Origin: Panorpa germanica
Lineage: Eukaryota > Arthropoda > Insecta > Mecoptera > Panorpidae
Direction of reading: 5' to 3'
DNA length: 64,000 nt
Assembly (NCBI GenBank): GCA_963678705.1
Contig: OY783220.1
Span: 8,267,001-8,331,000, forward strand
Shown here piece by piece: positions 53,333 through 64,000 of the stretch. The translations under genes and the position numbers were made by a program. Each line of letters begins with the position of its first letter. Position 1 is the stretch's first letter. The notes beneath the pieces were generated by a model. That model was not told the origin of the DNA. It ran no database searches and saw only the letters and a list, made by a program, of their open reading frames with translations.

Positions 53333-54535
53333 TTGTATATTTTGTAGAATTTATGTAATATTGTTTTTTGCATGGTTTTTAGAACAAAACATAGTTCTTT
53401 TTTAACCTTATTCGATTTTCTTTATAGTTGTGGATACATCCTCAATTTTACCATATGCAGCATGTATTTTTTGAGGTTTAGGTGTATAAATAACATATTG
53501 CTATAAAGGGGGCACTAATTCTGCGTTTGCTAGACTACTAAAACTAATGTTATGATTTTAAACGGCAATTATATAAAGCAGTAATGTAACCGCTGTATAA
53601 AATCCGATCTCCGTTGTCAAGCCCCGTATGAATATATCGAGACAACCCCTAAGGCATGCGACAACCCCATCTGAAGGTGGAATGAGTCAATTGTAGATTT
53701 AAGTTCGAGAACCGTTATAATTCTGTAGGGCGTTTTATAGAACGTATATGACTAGTACCAGAAACCAGAAGCGGAAAGAGAAGTGAGTTTTCATGGTGAA
53801 GCCTCTAGTGCACTTGTCTACCACTTCACAAGACATGTAGAAGGCCTTCTACGTGCCAGAGTAACTCTTAGTGAAATGTAGAACCCTCCTACTCGTAATT
53901 TCTTCAAAAGAATCCAAATGATGGGGTTTCTTTTTTTCCTATTGTTGGTTGGTAAGAATGATGTGGGCTAATAATAGGTTAACACTTTGAGGACTACGTT
54001 AACTAGAGCCTGGTGTTTATCAGAACACAATATCGGAATCATAGATTAGGTAAAAATGCAGAATTTATTTAACGTCGGCCTATTTTCGACGGCGAGTCTA
54101 ACTATGCTATACTATGTTGATAAAACATTTTTAACAGTGAGTTACTTTTATCTCGAGACTCATGGTTTATAATCCCTTAAATTTAATCGAAAATTCGGCT
54201 CTGATTATTTAATCTGTTCTATTTTTAATGCACAAATTTCATTATAAACCGCTGTCATCCCAGGAAAATTAAAATCGTGCTTTGCTCTGTCATCAAATAA
54301 CCAATTTCAATAATTTACATTCTTTGATTTTAAGCAATTTCTATTGATCCAATCTTTTCAATTGAATTGTAAATTTAATTAAAATTGTAATTGAAAGATA
54401 GTATATCTGGTCTTATATACATAATACATATAGGAGAAGGAGAGTATATTCTATTCATTAATATAATGTTCGACCTAAAAACATACGCTTTTAAAATTAA
54501 GTTAATATCAAGAATTTTTAAAGTACGTGTACCCA
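53333..54535. other. Intergenic stretch with SINE fragment
   Basis: 53600-54050 is GC-richer than average and may be an unrecognised repeat; no frame is supportable. A 45-base SINE tail fragment lies at 54062-54106. Confidence 0.35.
54062..54106 (-). mobile_element. SINE 3' tail fragment
   Basis: AATTTATTTAACGTCGGCCT then ATTTTCGACGGCGAGTC, the reversed tail of the tRNA-derived SINE family. Confidence 0.5.
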
Positions 54536-54936
54536 GGGGTTCAATTTTAATTCTATCGCTAATTAATATATGTATATTTTGCGCCTCTAATGACCCTTGA
54601 ACAAAAAGCAATCATTGGATTATTTAGAGGGCATATTCTATTACCTGCAATATACATTGTAAGCAGGAGCGGTCTTAGCCCCTTAAATTGATGAGAAATA
54701 AAATTTTATATTGGAAGTTTTATAAAAGTTAACAAGCACAAAGATGACAAATATTAATGATGATAAACTAATGTACATAAATACCTTAAAAGAAGACGCA
54801 GTGATTCAAGGCGCGAGATTCAAATAGATATATAGTAATGAATTTTTCTACTTGGGTTGTTGCACGCGAATGCGAGGCCCCTACAAGAGCGAGGCCCCGG
54901 GCGGTTGCCCTGCTTGCTACCCCCTAAGGCCGCCTG
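54536..54936 (-). mobile_element. hAT-like element plus flank shared with 1141-1577
   Basis: 54664-54936 has its own ends CAGGAGCGGTCTTAG and, reversed, CAGGCGGCCTTAGG. The adjacent 54536-54663 matches 1325-1455 in reverse (TACAATGTATATTGCAGG and onward). So the two loci share both an element and neighbouring sequence. Confidence 0.6.
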
Positions 54937-55825
54937 ATATAATGTCCGGCTTGCGTAGACTACAGAAAAGACTGAAAGTGTTTTTTTCTATGGGATTTTT
55001 TCTAAATTTGCTAATGAATCAAGCTAATAGTGACGAAAAAAAGTAAATTGATTCAGATGTTTATTTTCACTTGAATTGTGAAAAAAATTATTAAATTTTG
55101 GACAGAGTTAAGTTATAATAAAAATTTGTTTATAATATAAAATTGGAGAAAACCATATAGATCTATAATTTTTAAATATAATTTTTGGTGTACATTAGAT
55201 CAAAATGCTGCGTTATTAATCTGCTGGACTTTAAACAATTCAAACTAAAATAATAATTTCAACAATATATCAAAACGTACCATACACAATTTTTCTAAGC
55301 TATATATCATTACATATAAATTGAATAAAAAACCATATAAATGATACGGACATAAATGTCATCGTATTTCATCATTTTCATTTAATTTTGTTAATTTTAC
55401 CGAATTGATATCAACAGATACGACAGCGATATGAATGCTCACAAAATCACCGTGTGTTAAAACATACGTTGTTTTATTTACAATGCAAATAAAAATAAAA
55501 CAATAAAAACATACAACAACGAATCTAACTAGAAATTATTTTTAAAAATCATTTGCAAAATGTTTCCATCTCGATAAAACGTGAACTGTCAAAATAACAA
55601 AAATAAATGTGTTAAATATACGAAACGTTAAAATTGTAAATAAATACAGAATTATTAAACTGTTTTGATTGATGTGTAGGACTCCTACGTTTACATTTAT
55701 TCGCGTGTTCCATTCGGAAGGAAGTTCGTGCTTATTCGACAAACATTTGAACATATTTACCAATAGACGACTATGATATTAAAACATAACCTACAAGGTT
55801 TAGCAACTATATTTCCTATAAATTA
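54937..55825. other. AT-rich stretch, nothing recognised
   Basis: No supportable gene or element end. Confidence 0.35.
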
Positions 55826-56280
55826 AAAGTGTGTCCAAAATGTGTGCGAGAGAGAAAGGTATATGTTCCTATTTGTTCTCTATGCGCATGCGTTGAAAGT
55901 GACAGCTGTCTAGATATAATAAATATAAATATTCTATTAAGATATAATAAATATTAAATATGTAAAGAACTTATATTTGTGTTAATTATATAGTCTGCCG
56001 GTAAAACATATACTCATGGACGCCATAGATTTCGCTGTAGGGATAACGGCCAACACATTTGGAGTGAACAGAACTCACGTTTTTAATTATATTTATATAT
56101 AATTTATTTATATTTACACATATCTATATTATTCTACATCAATATAATGTAATATTTAAGAACTGTCACGTATTATATCTAGACAGCTCTAACTTGACAA
56201 CTGTCACTTTCGACGCATGCGTATAGTGAAGAAATAGGAACATATACCTTTCTCTCTCGCACACATTTTGAACACACTTT
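55826..56280. mobile_element. Foldback MITE with roughly 95-base inverted ends
   Basis: Left AAAGTGTGTCCAAAATGTGT continues through GCGAGAGAGAAAGGTATATG and GCGCATGCGTTGAAAGTGAC; the right end is its near-perfect inverse, finishing ATTTTGAACACACTTT. Inner arms reach CTAGATATAATA. A central unique part of about 200 bases contains CTGCCGGTAAAACATATACT. No target duplication is certain. Confidence 0.85.
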
Positions 56281-57326
56281 CAGGTCCAGCATTCTCTCTC
56301 CATATATATGCTCTAAGATAATAATTAACCTAAACCGCTGGCTAATTAGTTTTTGCTAATGTATATACATAATCAATTTAACTTGATAACCAACAAACCT
56401 AGAAACTATAGGATCTTTCAATAAGATATCTAGATTTAGTATCATCCCATATAAAACACCTTGACACAACTTATATGGATATACTGGGTGTTTGTTTTAT
56501 ATAAGATAACTGTGGTCCAGGAATCAAACGCGTCAAGTGCTCTCGCTCACTGTGTCGTCTAAAACTAGTCAACTCTTGTTAATATGATCGATTTACAAAA
56601 ATTAAACCAAAATGCCCAAAACACTTAAACGCGGGCATCTCAAAGGTAAAGTACAATACTGCAAAACTATATGTATGCAATAAAAATATGACAGTTTTGT
56701 TTAGTATTGAATGAATGTCGTTAAATGAATGCCATTTCTATTTTATAACTTCATTTAATGTCTTTGCGGTTCATACTATTAAAATAAATAGGTCAAATGA
56801 TATTCCAATACTCAACAAACTCTGTTTAGTACATATCTATCGATAAAATATTATTGTCGCACAAATAAAATGGTTGCATACGATCTACACTATCGATATC
56901 GATTTTTTTATTATTCAATATAACATACTTATCAGGTCGAATAGAGCAGACAACTGTCTTAAGGCCTTTTAACTTGATACAGCTCAATTTCAATTTAAGC
57001 CAGAACCGTCTCTGTTACACTACTAACTTTTACTGTAACATCAAGATTATAGGAAGAAAATTTGAATTAAAATAATTTTTTTATTATTGAACAGTATAAA
57101 CTGTTTTCAGTACTGAAAAATTATAAAACCATTCTCTCTTGTACACAAGTAGACAACTGATAACTCCCCTCGCACTCCTTACCCTATACCCCAGCATAAA
57201 AATATAATAATGAAACTCCAGTACACCTGGGAATCAAACAATGTTTGTCAATATTTGAAGAAAACTGCGTGAAAATTGAAAAACGTATTGATATAAACAA
57301 AAAAAATGTTTATCCACTTGTTATAA
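56281..57326. other. AT-rich stretch with a SINE fragment
   Basis: Apart from the SINE head at 56495-56575 and its linker-like ATACATAATCAATTTAACTT at about 56366, nothing is recognised. Confidence 0.35.
56495..56575 (-). mobile_element. SINE head fragment, reversed
   Basis: Plus-strand GGTCCAGGAATCAAACGCGTC followed by TGCTCTCGCTCACTGTGTCG resembles the reversed B-box and head of the SINE family. Confidence 0.4.
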
Positions 57327-57800
57327 GGTCTGTCACACAGTGCAAGCGTATTTAAGCGACGGCGAATTCGGGCTTAAATCGGCGATTTGATTGACTCATG
57401 TGTTCTTTGATTGTGTTGTATCACAATACATACATACCACGTACCGATACGACAGTACGCCCAGCTTGTGTACTGTAGGGTGTATTCGAGTTGTTTTGCA
57501 CTAACATAATTTATCACGAGAGCAAACTTGTACTTAAATTTTTATCGATACACCACTGTTATGAAAGAGACTATGGCATTCTCTTCCAGTCTAAGACGGA
57601 TGATTGCATTTACAAAGTTCGGATAGGTTTAGCGTTGTAGCATGCATTAGCTTGGTTAAAATTCGCTGATTTTCGGTTGCAATGTGAAAGCTACATAACG
57701 CCCGTATTCGGACGGTTTTGTCGCTTGCAGTATGCGAGTTCATTACATTTACAGGGTTCGGATTGGTAATGCGCAGAAGCGTATACGTCCGGCCAAAATT
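57327..57800 (+). repeat. Divergent Harbinger-like MITE relative
   Basis: Starts GGTCTGTCACACAGTGCAAG after TAA, then CGTATTTAAGCGACGG. The right part has CGCCCGTATTCGGACGG, GTAAATGTAATGAAC in reverse and GTATACGTCCGG, but the final inverted end is missing. Same family as 27906-28566 and 50099-50275. Confidence 0.65.
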
Positions 57801-58681
57801 AGTATTAAACTATCGGAAACTTGTAATTTAAAAGTCCCGCGCTAATTAGTTTATAAAAATCCTTTTTCCCGTAAGTTAGTAGCTGTGTACTAGAATTTCA
57901 TTAAATTAAAGTGAAACTCGGTAAGAAAGTAGTAAATTAGAAATATATATTCTAAATAGTACAAATTGTTTTAATTGCACGGTTAGTTTCATAGCGTACT
58001 GTATGCTTGGCACATTTTAATATAAATAAACATAATGTAGTAAAATTTATTACGTAATAAAATCATCGCTGTTTATTTTATTCGCTGATGTATGTTATTT
58101 TTGCAATATGCACGGACGTCACTGGTTTTTAAGTAATGTTGAACAACACTTGAAAGTTTAAAGAACCTTCAAGTGATCGGGTCGAGATCGGGATCGGGCT
58201 TACGATAGCGACGCTAGGCGTCGCGTCGGGCGTGTACTAGAATCAAGATTTGCTGCGAAACCACTATTGGATTGGATATGAGAATATGCTAAATAGAAAA
58301 TGTTTCTTAACAAAGTTCTTGGTCCCAGAGTAAAATATGAAAATCAGCACATAATTTGTAATTCATATTACTGCTAGGATAACTTTTAAATTATCGTTTC
58401 ATTTCATTTATAAAGTATTGTTTCAAAATTTTCATAATTGTGGAAAATATATTTTCACCCTATATACATTTTCTATAATAGAGTTTTTGTTCGCGTTTCT
58501 TTTTTCGAACTTTAGTTAGAAGTTTGAAATATATGGTGGACACACGCACTACGGAATTAATTTCGCAAAAGCCATAAGTTGTTGTCGGCTCATGTCTTTG
58601 AAAGCATATTATGTATGTCACTGCATTTCTTTGACCATGCATTAACAAGACAAAATATATAAATACAACAGTATAAAACCA
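57801..58681. other. Intergenic stretch with a GC-rich patch
   Basis: 58170-58240 (GATCGGGTCGAGATCGGGAT and GACGCTAGGCGTCGCGTCGG) is the GC-richest short patch nearby; no gene or element was assigned. Confidence 0.35.
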
Positions 58682-58942
58682 ATGGGCTTGTGTCCTCCCC
58701 GCCCTCCCATAATTATGACGTAACATGTCTGTACTATTAAGGGTAGGTCAGTTATTTTTTCTATGGATAAGAGTTCTGTGTTGAATATGCTATCTCTTTT
58801 ATGCTGAGTTGTATGATAAATAATTAAAATAAACAATAAATTGAAAAAAAAATTGGACATTTGAGGTTCTAGTAACAAACTTTATCAATATATAGTACAG
58901 TTTTATATTAAGAATTAATTGAGACATAGGACGCAAGCCCAT
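58682..58942 (+). mobile_element. MITE family A, 261-base deletion derivative
   Basis: Ends ATGGGCTTGTGTCCTC and GGACGCAAGCCCAT are present. The interior keeps the GTCTGTACTATTAAGGGTAG segment seen at 29470-29965 and the right arm from GGACATTTGAGGTTCTAGTA. Confidence 0.85.
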
Positions 58943-59054
58943 CAATCAGCCCTTTAAATCAGTATGGAGTACTGTATTAGAGAATTAATAATTTATTTCC
59001 GCGCTAATCTTTTTCGCAAAGTAACAGATATTGTTAACATATTGTTTGCCATTT

Positions 59055-59150
59055 CTTGGGTTTTATGAGGCCCACGTCACCACAAAAAACTGCCAACATA
59101 TAAGGAGATCGTCGGTGAAAAGACCGACATTAAATAAATTAAATAAACGT
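59055..59150 (+). mobile_element. SINE 3' body fragment
   Basis: GAGGCCCACGTCACCACAAA, AACTGCCAACATATAAGGAG, GACCGACATTAAATAAATTA: body and tail of the tRNA-derived SINE family. Confidence 0.6.
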
Positions 59151-59345
59151 TTTATTTAAGGACATGAATTTGTTTTCCGATTTAAATATTACAATGTGCG
59201 AAATTGTTTGATAATACAACAACCTTGAGGGTTCGATAAAAATATATTGTATAATCAGTTTAAAAATCAACCCACGCTGTTGTACCACGCATATTTGAAG
59301 TGCTCTGAAAACAACAAAGCTGGCAGTGGCCGCAGAGATCCAGTT

Positions 59346-59475
59346 TCATTGCGCTGCGTTCTCTAGGAAGCTGGAATTCGCAGGGACGTTGATTGTCAGG
59401 GCATCATTAAGCTTAGTGGGATCTGGGGTATTGCTATATACAACACAACTCGTACATATCGATATATTATGAGTA
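59346..59475 (-). other. Unidentified open frame remnant
   Basis: About 43 codons ending at TGA (59348-59346), with text NTPDPTKLNDALTINVPANS. GC-richer than the flanks. Could be the end of an exon or of a mobile-element gene; no family recognised. Confidence 0.2.
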
Positions 59476-59859
59476 TATACGTTATTGTCAATTAATATTT
59501 TATGATTTTGTTAAATGAAATAGCAGTTATTTTCAATTTATTTTTCTATGATCTCATTGAGGGTAAGTATTGTGCTATGGTGTTGACATAACGACAGATG
59601 ACGTGTACGATGACGTCATCATGCGGGCTGGGCTACTCAAGTATTTTAAAAGTTGATTGGCTTATATATACATACGACTATATTTGATATGAAATTAATT
59701 AATTAAAAATGTATTCAAGCTGTGATCTGTAAAGGGGCTGGGTCGTACAGTGATTTGTAAACAAAACATGCGCTGCTGTACTGAACTGAAATTTTTTTGA
59801 AGTCTTACTCATAGTTTAATTTTGGGAAGTTAAGTTTTGTTATAATGAAAAGAAAATCA

Positions 59860-60228
59860 ATCGATACAAAAAAACATATTTCGATAATGTTTTTTGACGA
59901 CACCGTTAATATATTATTATTTCTATAATTACTACATGATAAAATAACATTTAAAGAATACTTTGTAAAATTTTCATAAATAAATATCAAGAAATGAGGC
60001 ATTGACAGCGAATTTCCGCAGACGTCACAAAAAAGTAACATTGCGGTGTCCCTCATAACTCATCACTGGATGATTTGAAATCAAAAAACCAAAATGATTT
60101 TATTAGTTGATAAGTTTCCGCAGGTAATCCTGTCGAGTTTTTTTTTGCATTAATTTTTCAATTTTTCATGAAAAAATCAGAAACTTTGTTATTGAAAAAT
60201 TAAAAAAAGAACTCGACGGCGCTACCTC
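59860..60228 (-). repeat. Hairpin-headed dispersed repeat, inverted copy of 44842-45225
   Basis: Reverse match to 44970-45225 through CCCTCATAACTCATCACTGG and AAAACCAAAATGATTTTATT. The hairpin head is at 60126-60228, with arms CCTGTCGAGTTTTTTTTT and AAAAGAACTCGACGGCG around TTTTTCATGAAAAAATC. Confidence 0.7.
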
Positions 60229-62045
60229 GGCATTTATGTAAAGCAAGAGTGCGCAAAATTTCAAAAGGATCGGTCCAGTAGATTTAGAGCTAGTCGGTGT
60301 CCTCGACTCTGAAAAAGCTATGTGTAAGAAAAACGCGTTTAAAAGTTTCAAAGAAAGACGCAACCAGACCAGAAAGGTGAAGACTTAAAACTCTATATTT
60401 TCGACAATTTTACTACAATCGACTTCAAATTTTCACACAATAAACTTAATATGTTTTACATAAATAAAAACTAAAAAAAAAATTGAAGCCTCACAACCTG
60501 TGACATCCATATTTTGAATTTTCTTCTTGGTTAAAAATGTAAGAGACGAGTTTGGTCTCCTATAAATAGTACAAAACTCAATAAACTACGGGCTTGCATA
60601 ACTTGCTAATTGTCCAGTTAAACAACGTTAAACTTTTGTTATAATCTACGTAAAATGAGCTCTGACTTTAATGTAATTATGAACAATAACGGAACAGCTA
60701 TTCATGTTTTGCGACATGATATTGCAGGCACTTTAATAGGAACGAACTTTCAATGTTGTTTTTAATGTTATTAAAATTCGTCAACCTTACCGTTGCGTTA
60801 GTTTTACTTTAAAATTTAATCACCTTTGTAATTTGTAATGTTCAATTTTTAACGTTATAACCGAGTCCTAATAATAATTGTCAAGCCATTGCTGAAATGG
60901 TATTTTTTCCATAAAAAAGCAATGCTTTATTAACACACGAAATTCACATTTTTTCATAGTTTTGAAAATTACAAAACATGTTTAACAGGTGTAACATGTT
61001 TTGGTATTTGGTGTTCATGCAGTAATATACTCTAACACGGAATTGTATTTAGAAGTTTTCCCATAATTTTAATTAACCGTTTAATTATTTAAATGACACA
61101 CAACCCACTGCATTAATTAATAATGAGTGTAAAACGTGACGAAATGTCAAGAACTTTAGTCAGAACATCAAGCAAAGATTCATCTAGCGCAGCGCAGCAT
61201 CTACAATGTACCATAATCCCATGTAGCTAGTAAAGAGGAGCAGGAGCAGCAGAGTGTAGTCAATCTACTTAAAGATAAGTGACAAGAGTACGAAGAGAAT
61301 TAGAATAATCATCGTATGAAAAGATTATTTAGACGAATGAACGTTTTTATAAGATCATTTATTAAATTTAAGTATTGCCCTTTGAATATTGTAATTTTAC
61401 AAAGTAAAAAAATCTCGAGAATTCTCGAGAATTAAAACCTTTACCACTTTTGAATTGAATAGAATTACACAAATATAATTTAGAAATGTCAAATGAATAA
61501 TATACTTAAATGAAGTTATTAACAGGTATTCAATCTTAAACATATTTTTATTTCATTTCATTTAAATTTTCAAAATATATGCGTTAAGTATCATTCACTG
61601 CTTTAATTTGGTTTTGTATTTTGTATTTAATTTAAATTGTTTACCATATGGCAATACGCGTAGTCATACACAGTACCATTTTTAATTTAATTTATTTTTT
61701 AAGTTTTCTTTGTTTCTTTAGAACCTTACAAGGTCCAATGTTTTAAATTAAAAATATTAAATTAAGAAAAACTATATTATATTATAACCTCCAAAATGTG
61801 ACAATCTGTCAAAATGCAGTAGGATTTACTTTTAAAAGAAGTTTAATATCAGTTTTTGAAAAATGTAGAAGTGAAAATAATTTCTATTACTAATTGTTAT
61901 TAAAAATAGAAATTTTAATTATTTCACATACACTTTTGTTGTTGAATTATCAAAATATATATTACTAACGATGCACACGCACCAACTAAATTAAAACACA
62001 AATATGAAAAGGAATGCTTAAACGAGAACCTGAAATCTAGATTAC
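60229..62045. other. AT-rich stretch, no gene seen
   Basis: 60230-60500 resembles 48840-49330 in style. A perfect 18-base palindrome is at 61413-61430. No supportable exon. Confidence 0.35.
61413..61430. other. Perfect 18-base palindrome
   Basis: TCTCGAGAATTCTCGAGA equals its own reverse complement. It could be a binding site or chance; no partner site was seen. Confidence 0.5.
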
Positions 62046-62103
62046 AATATTAAATAAAAACAGTAAATTAAATATCAAAACAGTGAGTGGGAATGAGGCT
62101 TTA
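62046..62103 (+). repeat. Dispersed repeat fragment, matching 1-59
   Basis: Near-identical to 1-59 through ACAGTGAGTGGGAATGAGGC, then continues directly into the repeat at 62098-62465. Confidence 0.6.
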
Positions 62104-62465
62104 TTTCAACAACTTCTTTTTTCAAAATTTAGGTATTAAAGTTAGCCTATATACAAAGTTATAACTTTCTAACACAATTTTTACTTTCGGAAAAAAGTGC
62201 TTCAGTGCCACAAAACATATTTCTTTTAATTTAATTTTATTATGACTAATTAAATACTTAAATATTGCACAATCCAAAATTTGAACTTTCTGCAAAGTTC
62301 CTTATCGGGTCGGGGAATTTTTTACTTTCTAGTTTCGAAATATGTTTACATTAAATACATGCAAAATTTTAACTTTTTCTCTATTTCGGGTTAAAAGTTA
62401 TACATCAAAAAGTGTCTCTTTGTCCTGTTTTCCAGGGTTTCCAGGAAATTCAGTAGAAAATCTAG
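62098..62465 (+). repeat. Dispersed repeat, matching part of 23281-24018
   Basis: Same order of phrases as 23495-23900: AAAGTTAGCCTATATACAAA, ACTTTCTAACACAATTTTTA, CACAATCCAAAATTTGAAC and GGTTTCCAGGAAATTCAG. Moderately divergent. Confidence 0.5.
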
Positions 62466-62710
62466 CTTGTAGCTACACACTGTAGATAGGATAAAGCTAC
62501 ATTTTATTTGTTTATAGCAACATCTGACTAAATACTGTTATTTGCATTTGTTACTTACGAGCATTTAACATAAAAAGCTTTACTTTTTACTATTTTTTAT
62601 TATTTACGTTAATATTACGTTACGTTAATACTGAAAACATTTATGTTACATAATTAATTTGCAGTAAAATTTCTGAAATTTTATCTAATAATTTATTTTT
62701 TCCATTGCAG

Positions 62711-62746
62711 CTCACTTCAGGGACGATTGCTGTAACAATGAGCTTG
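62711..62746 (+). CDS. Short 5' exon with start codon of an unidentified plus-strand gene
   Basis: A very good acceptor (TTTATTTTTTCCATTGCAG) precedes 36 bases that end at a very good donor, TTG|GTAAGTG. The exon contains ATG at 62738-62740 in the context GTAACAATGAGC, giving Met-Ser-Leu in phase 0 at the donor. The rest of the protein must be encoded beyond the window. The preceding exon may be the noncoding one ending at 51708. Without the downstream exons the gene cannot be named. Confidence 0.4.
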
Positions 62747-62752
62747 GTAAGT

Positions 62753-63583
62753 GAATATTAAATTATTTAAGTAGTTTCCAAACACAACCTTAAGCGCTAT
62801 GACCCACAGTTTAGAAACCACTGGTCGATGAAAATATACTATGCATGTTTGACACTTGTTGCATCAATGAATATAAAATAATGTACTTTATTTATACATT
62901 GTGTTCAAGCAAAACCGTCGCCCTATTTACTATCACCTTTCAATATATCTGCAAGTTTTTAGTTTATAACTAACCCAGTTAAAGTATAGAAATGATTTAG
63001 GGATCGAACCTAAAAGCACGACAATTTCATGTAACGGTTAGAAAATTTTCTAAATTTTGTGAAACCACGAGAAAAAAATATTAAGTTTTGAACAGCAAAG
63101 AGAGATAAATTTAAGAAACAAATTGGCAGCACCACTAAGCAAAAGTAGATGGTTTTAGAGCGTTCAGATTCTTGTATACAATTTGCAGTAAAATCGCAGC
63201 AAACTTCACACACATCATGGGTTTACCATAAACCAGTTACAAACACTCTACTAATAAAACTATTTTTAGAATAAATAAAACTAGAACTGATAATATTAGA
63301 CATATATTTAAATGATTCTAAAAATGCACTAAGAAAAACATCTGCTTTTATTCAAAATATATCTTTTTTTCTCTAAAAATAAACTAAGTAATATATTTTA
63401 GGAAATTATATATAACATAAATAAAAAAATAAGCAGACCCATTTTTTTTTAGTATACATGGCTTATATGTTGGGTGCTCTAATGCAAACAAAACGACAGA
63501 TGAATAACAGTCTCTGGTTCGGCTGCTCTGCCCGGATCAGAAGGACCACAAGCGCGGGGCGCAGGGGGCCGCTCTAGTGTTTA
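62753..63583. other. Intronic or intergenic stretch
   Basis: A reversed GGTTCGATCC-like B-box (GGGATCGAACC at about 63000) hints at another SINE head. 63515-63570 is GC-rich (GCGGGGCGCAGGGGGCCGC) and may be a transposon end. Confidence 0.3.
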
Positions 63584-64000
63584 TTTTTTTTTTTTTTTTT
63601 ATTTATTTAGGCTTTGGCTTATTCAGCCTTCTTGCCATTGCTTTTATTTGTAAAATTATATTAAAATTTACATATAAATTATAATTGTTCTAAAAAATAC
63701 AAAACAAATTGATTCTTTTAAAAAATTAAACTTAAAATTAAATACATACTAAATAAAATATTTTAACTTAAATTACACTTCTATATTATTTTCTATCACA
63801 AAGTTTGTTAATATTTCCGCCGTTGCTTCACTTGTCATTAAACAGGACATATTGACTGGGAACTGTGTTACATTACATAAATCAATTAAAAGTCTATCAA
63901 TTTTTGATGTTAAAAGATGACACCCTAGAATTATATGGTCCAAAGACCCTTCTTCTCCACATATACAATTTGGTGTGTCTTTTATATTTATTTTGTACAG
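63584..64000 (-). mobile_element. Jockey-like LINE 3' end, cut by the window edge
   Basis: A 17-base T run (poly-A tail on minus) at 63584-63600 is followed by a 3' UTR and the end of an ORF. The 5' side is outside the window, so no target duplication can be tested. Confidence 0.75.
63773..64000 (-). CDS. LINE ORF2 C-terminal fragment, partial at window edge
   Basis: 75 codons open to TAA (63775-63773). Reads LYKINIKDTP then CICGEEGSLDHIILGC, the same knuckle layout as the LINE at 25536-25915, so both belong to related jockey-group elements. No stop or frameshift within the visible part. Confidence 0.8.
   Translation of the reverse strand: MYKINIKDTPNCICGEEGSLDHIILGCHLLTSKIDRLLIDLCNVTQFPVNMSCLMTSEATAEILTNFVIENNIEV

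Overview
The window looks like AT-rich, intron-rich nuclear DNA from an insect. The evidence is one clear animal gene, a matrix metalloproteinase with canonical GT-AG introns, set in dense debris of insect-type transposable elements: LINE 3' ends, tRNA-derived SINEs, hAT-like and Harbinger-like elements, and many MITEs. I see no operons, no CRISPR arrays and no intact transposase. I cannot name the order of insect with confidence.

Genes. (1) The C-terminal 562 residues of a matrix metalloproteinase lie on the minus strand at 36510-40426 in seven exons whose phases all agree: most of the catalytic domain with its zinc motif, a long Pro/Arg/Asp/His-rich hinge with heptad repeats, a four-blade hemopexin domain, and a hydrophobic C-terminal tail. 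Signal peptide, prodomain and the start of the catalytic domain were not found. (2) A minus-strand gene at 1964-7151 has an ATG exon of 29 codons and a phase-matched exon of 82 codons; it encodes a basic, Lys-rich protein that I do not recognise. (3) A weaker minus-strand candidate at 24592-26543 has three phase-compatible exons and one hydrophobic segment. (4) Near the right end, a 36-base exon at 62711-62746 with strong splice sites carries an ATG followed by two codons; with a possible promoter and noncoding first exon at 51617-51708 it suggests a plus-strand gene whose body lies beyond the window.

Layout. 1-7.2 kb: hAT-like composite repeat and the Lys-rich gene. 7.2-24 kb: hAT remnant, an unidentified broken reading frame, SINEs, LINE fragments, MITEs A and B, including one B copy nested inside an A copy. 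24-29 kb: weak candidate gene enclosing a 5'-truncated LINE with a perfect 13-base target duplication, then a Harbinger-like MITE with perfect 33-base ends. 29-36 kb: cluster of A and B MITEs. 36.5-40.4 kb: metalloproteinase. 40.4-64 kb: a hAT-like foldback element with an 8-base target duplication, more A MITEs, hairpin-bearing repeats, a long-TIR foldback element, the 5' exons of the plus-strand gene, and a LINE cut by the window edge.

MITE family A (ends ATGGGCTTGTGTCCT) is the dominant repeat, with nine copies from about 160 to 640 bases. Family B (ends CCCAGTAAACA) has six. The metalloproteinase would act outside the cell or at its surface on matrix and basement membrane; the other genes cannot be linked to it from sequence alone.
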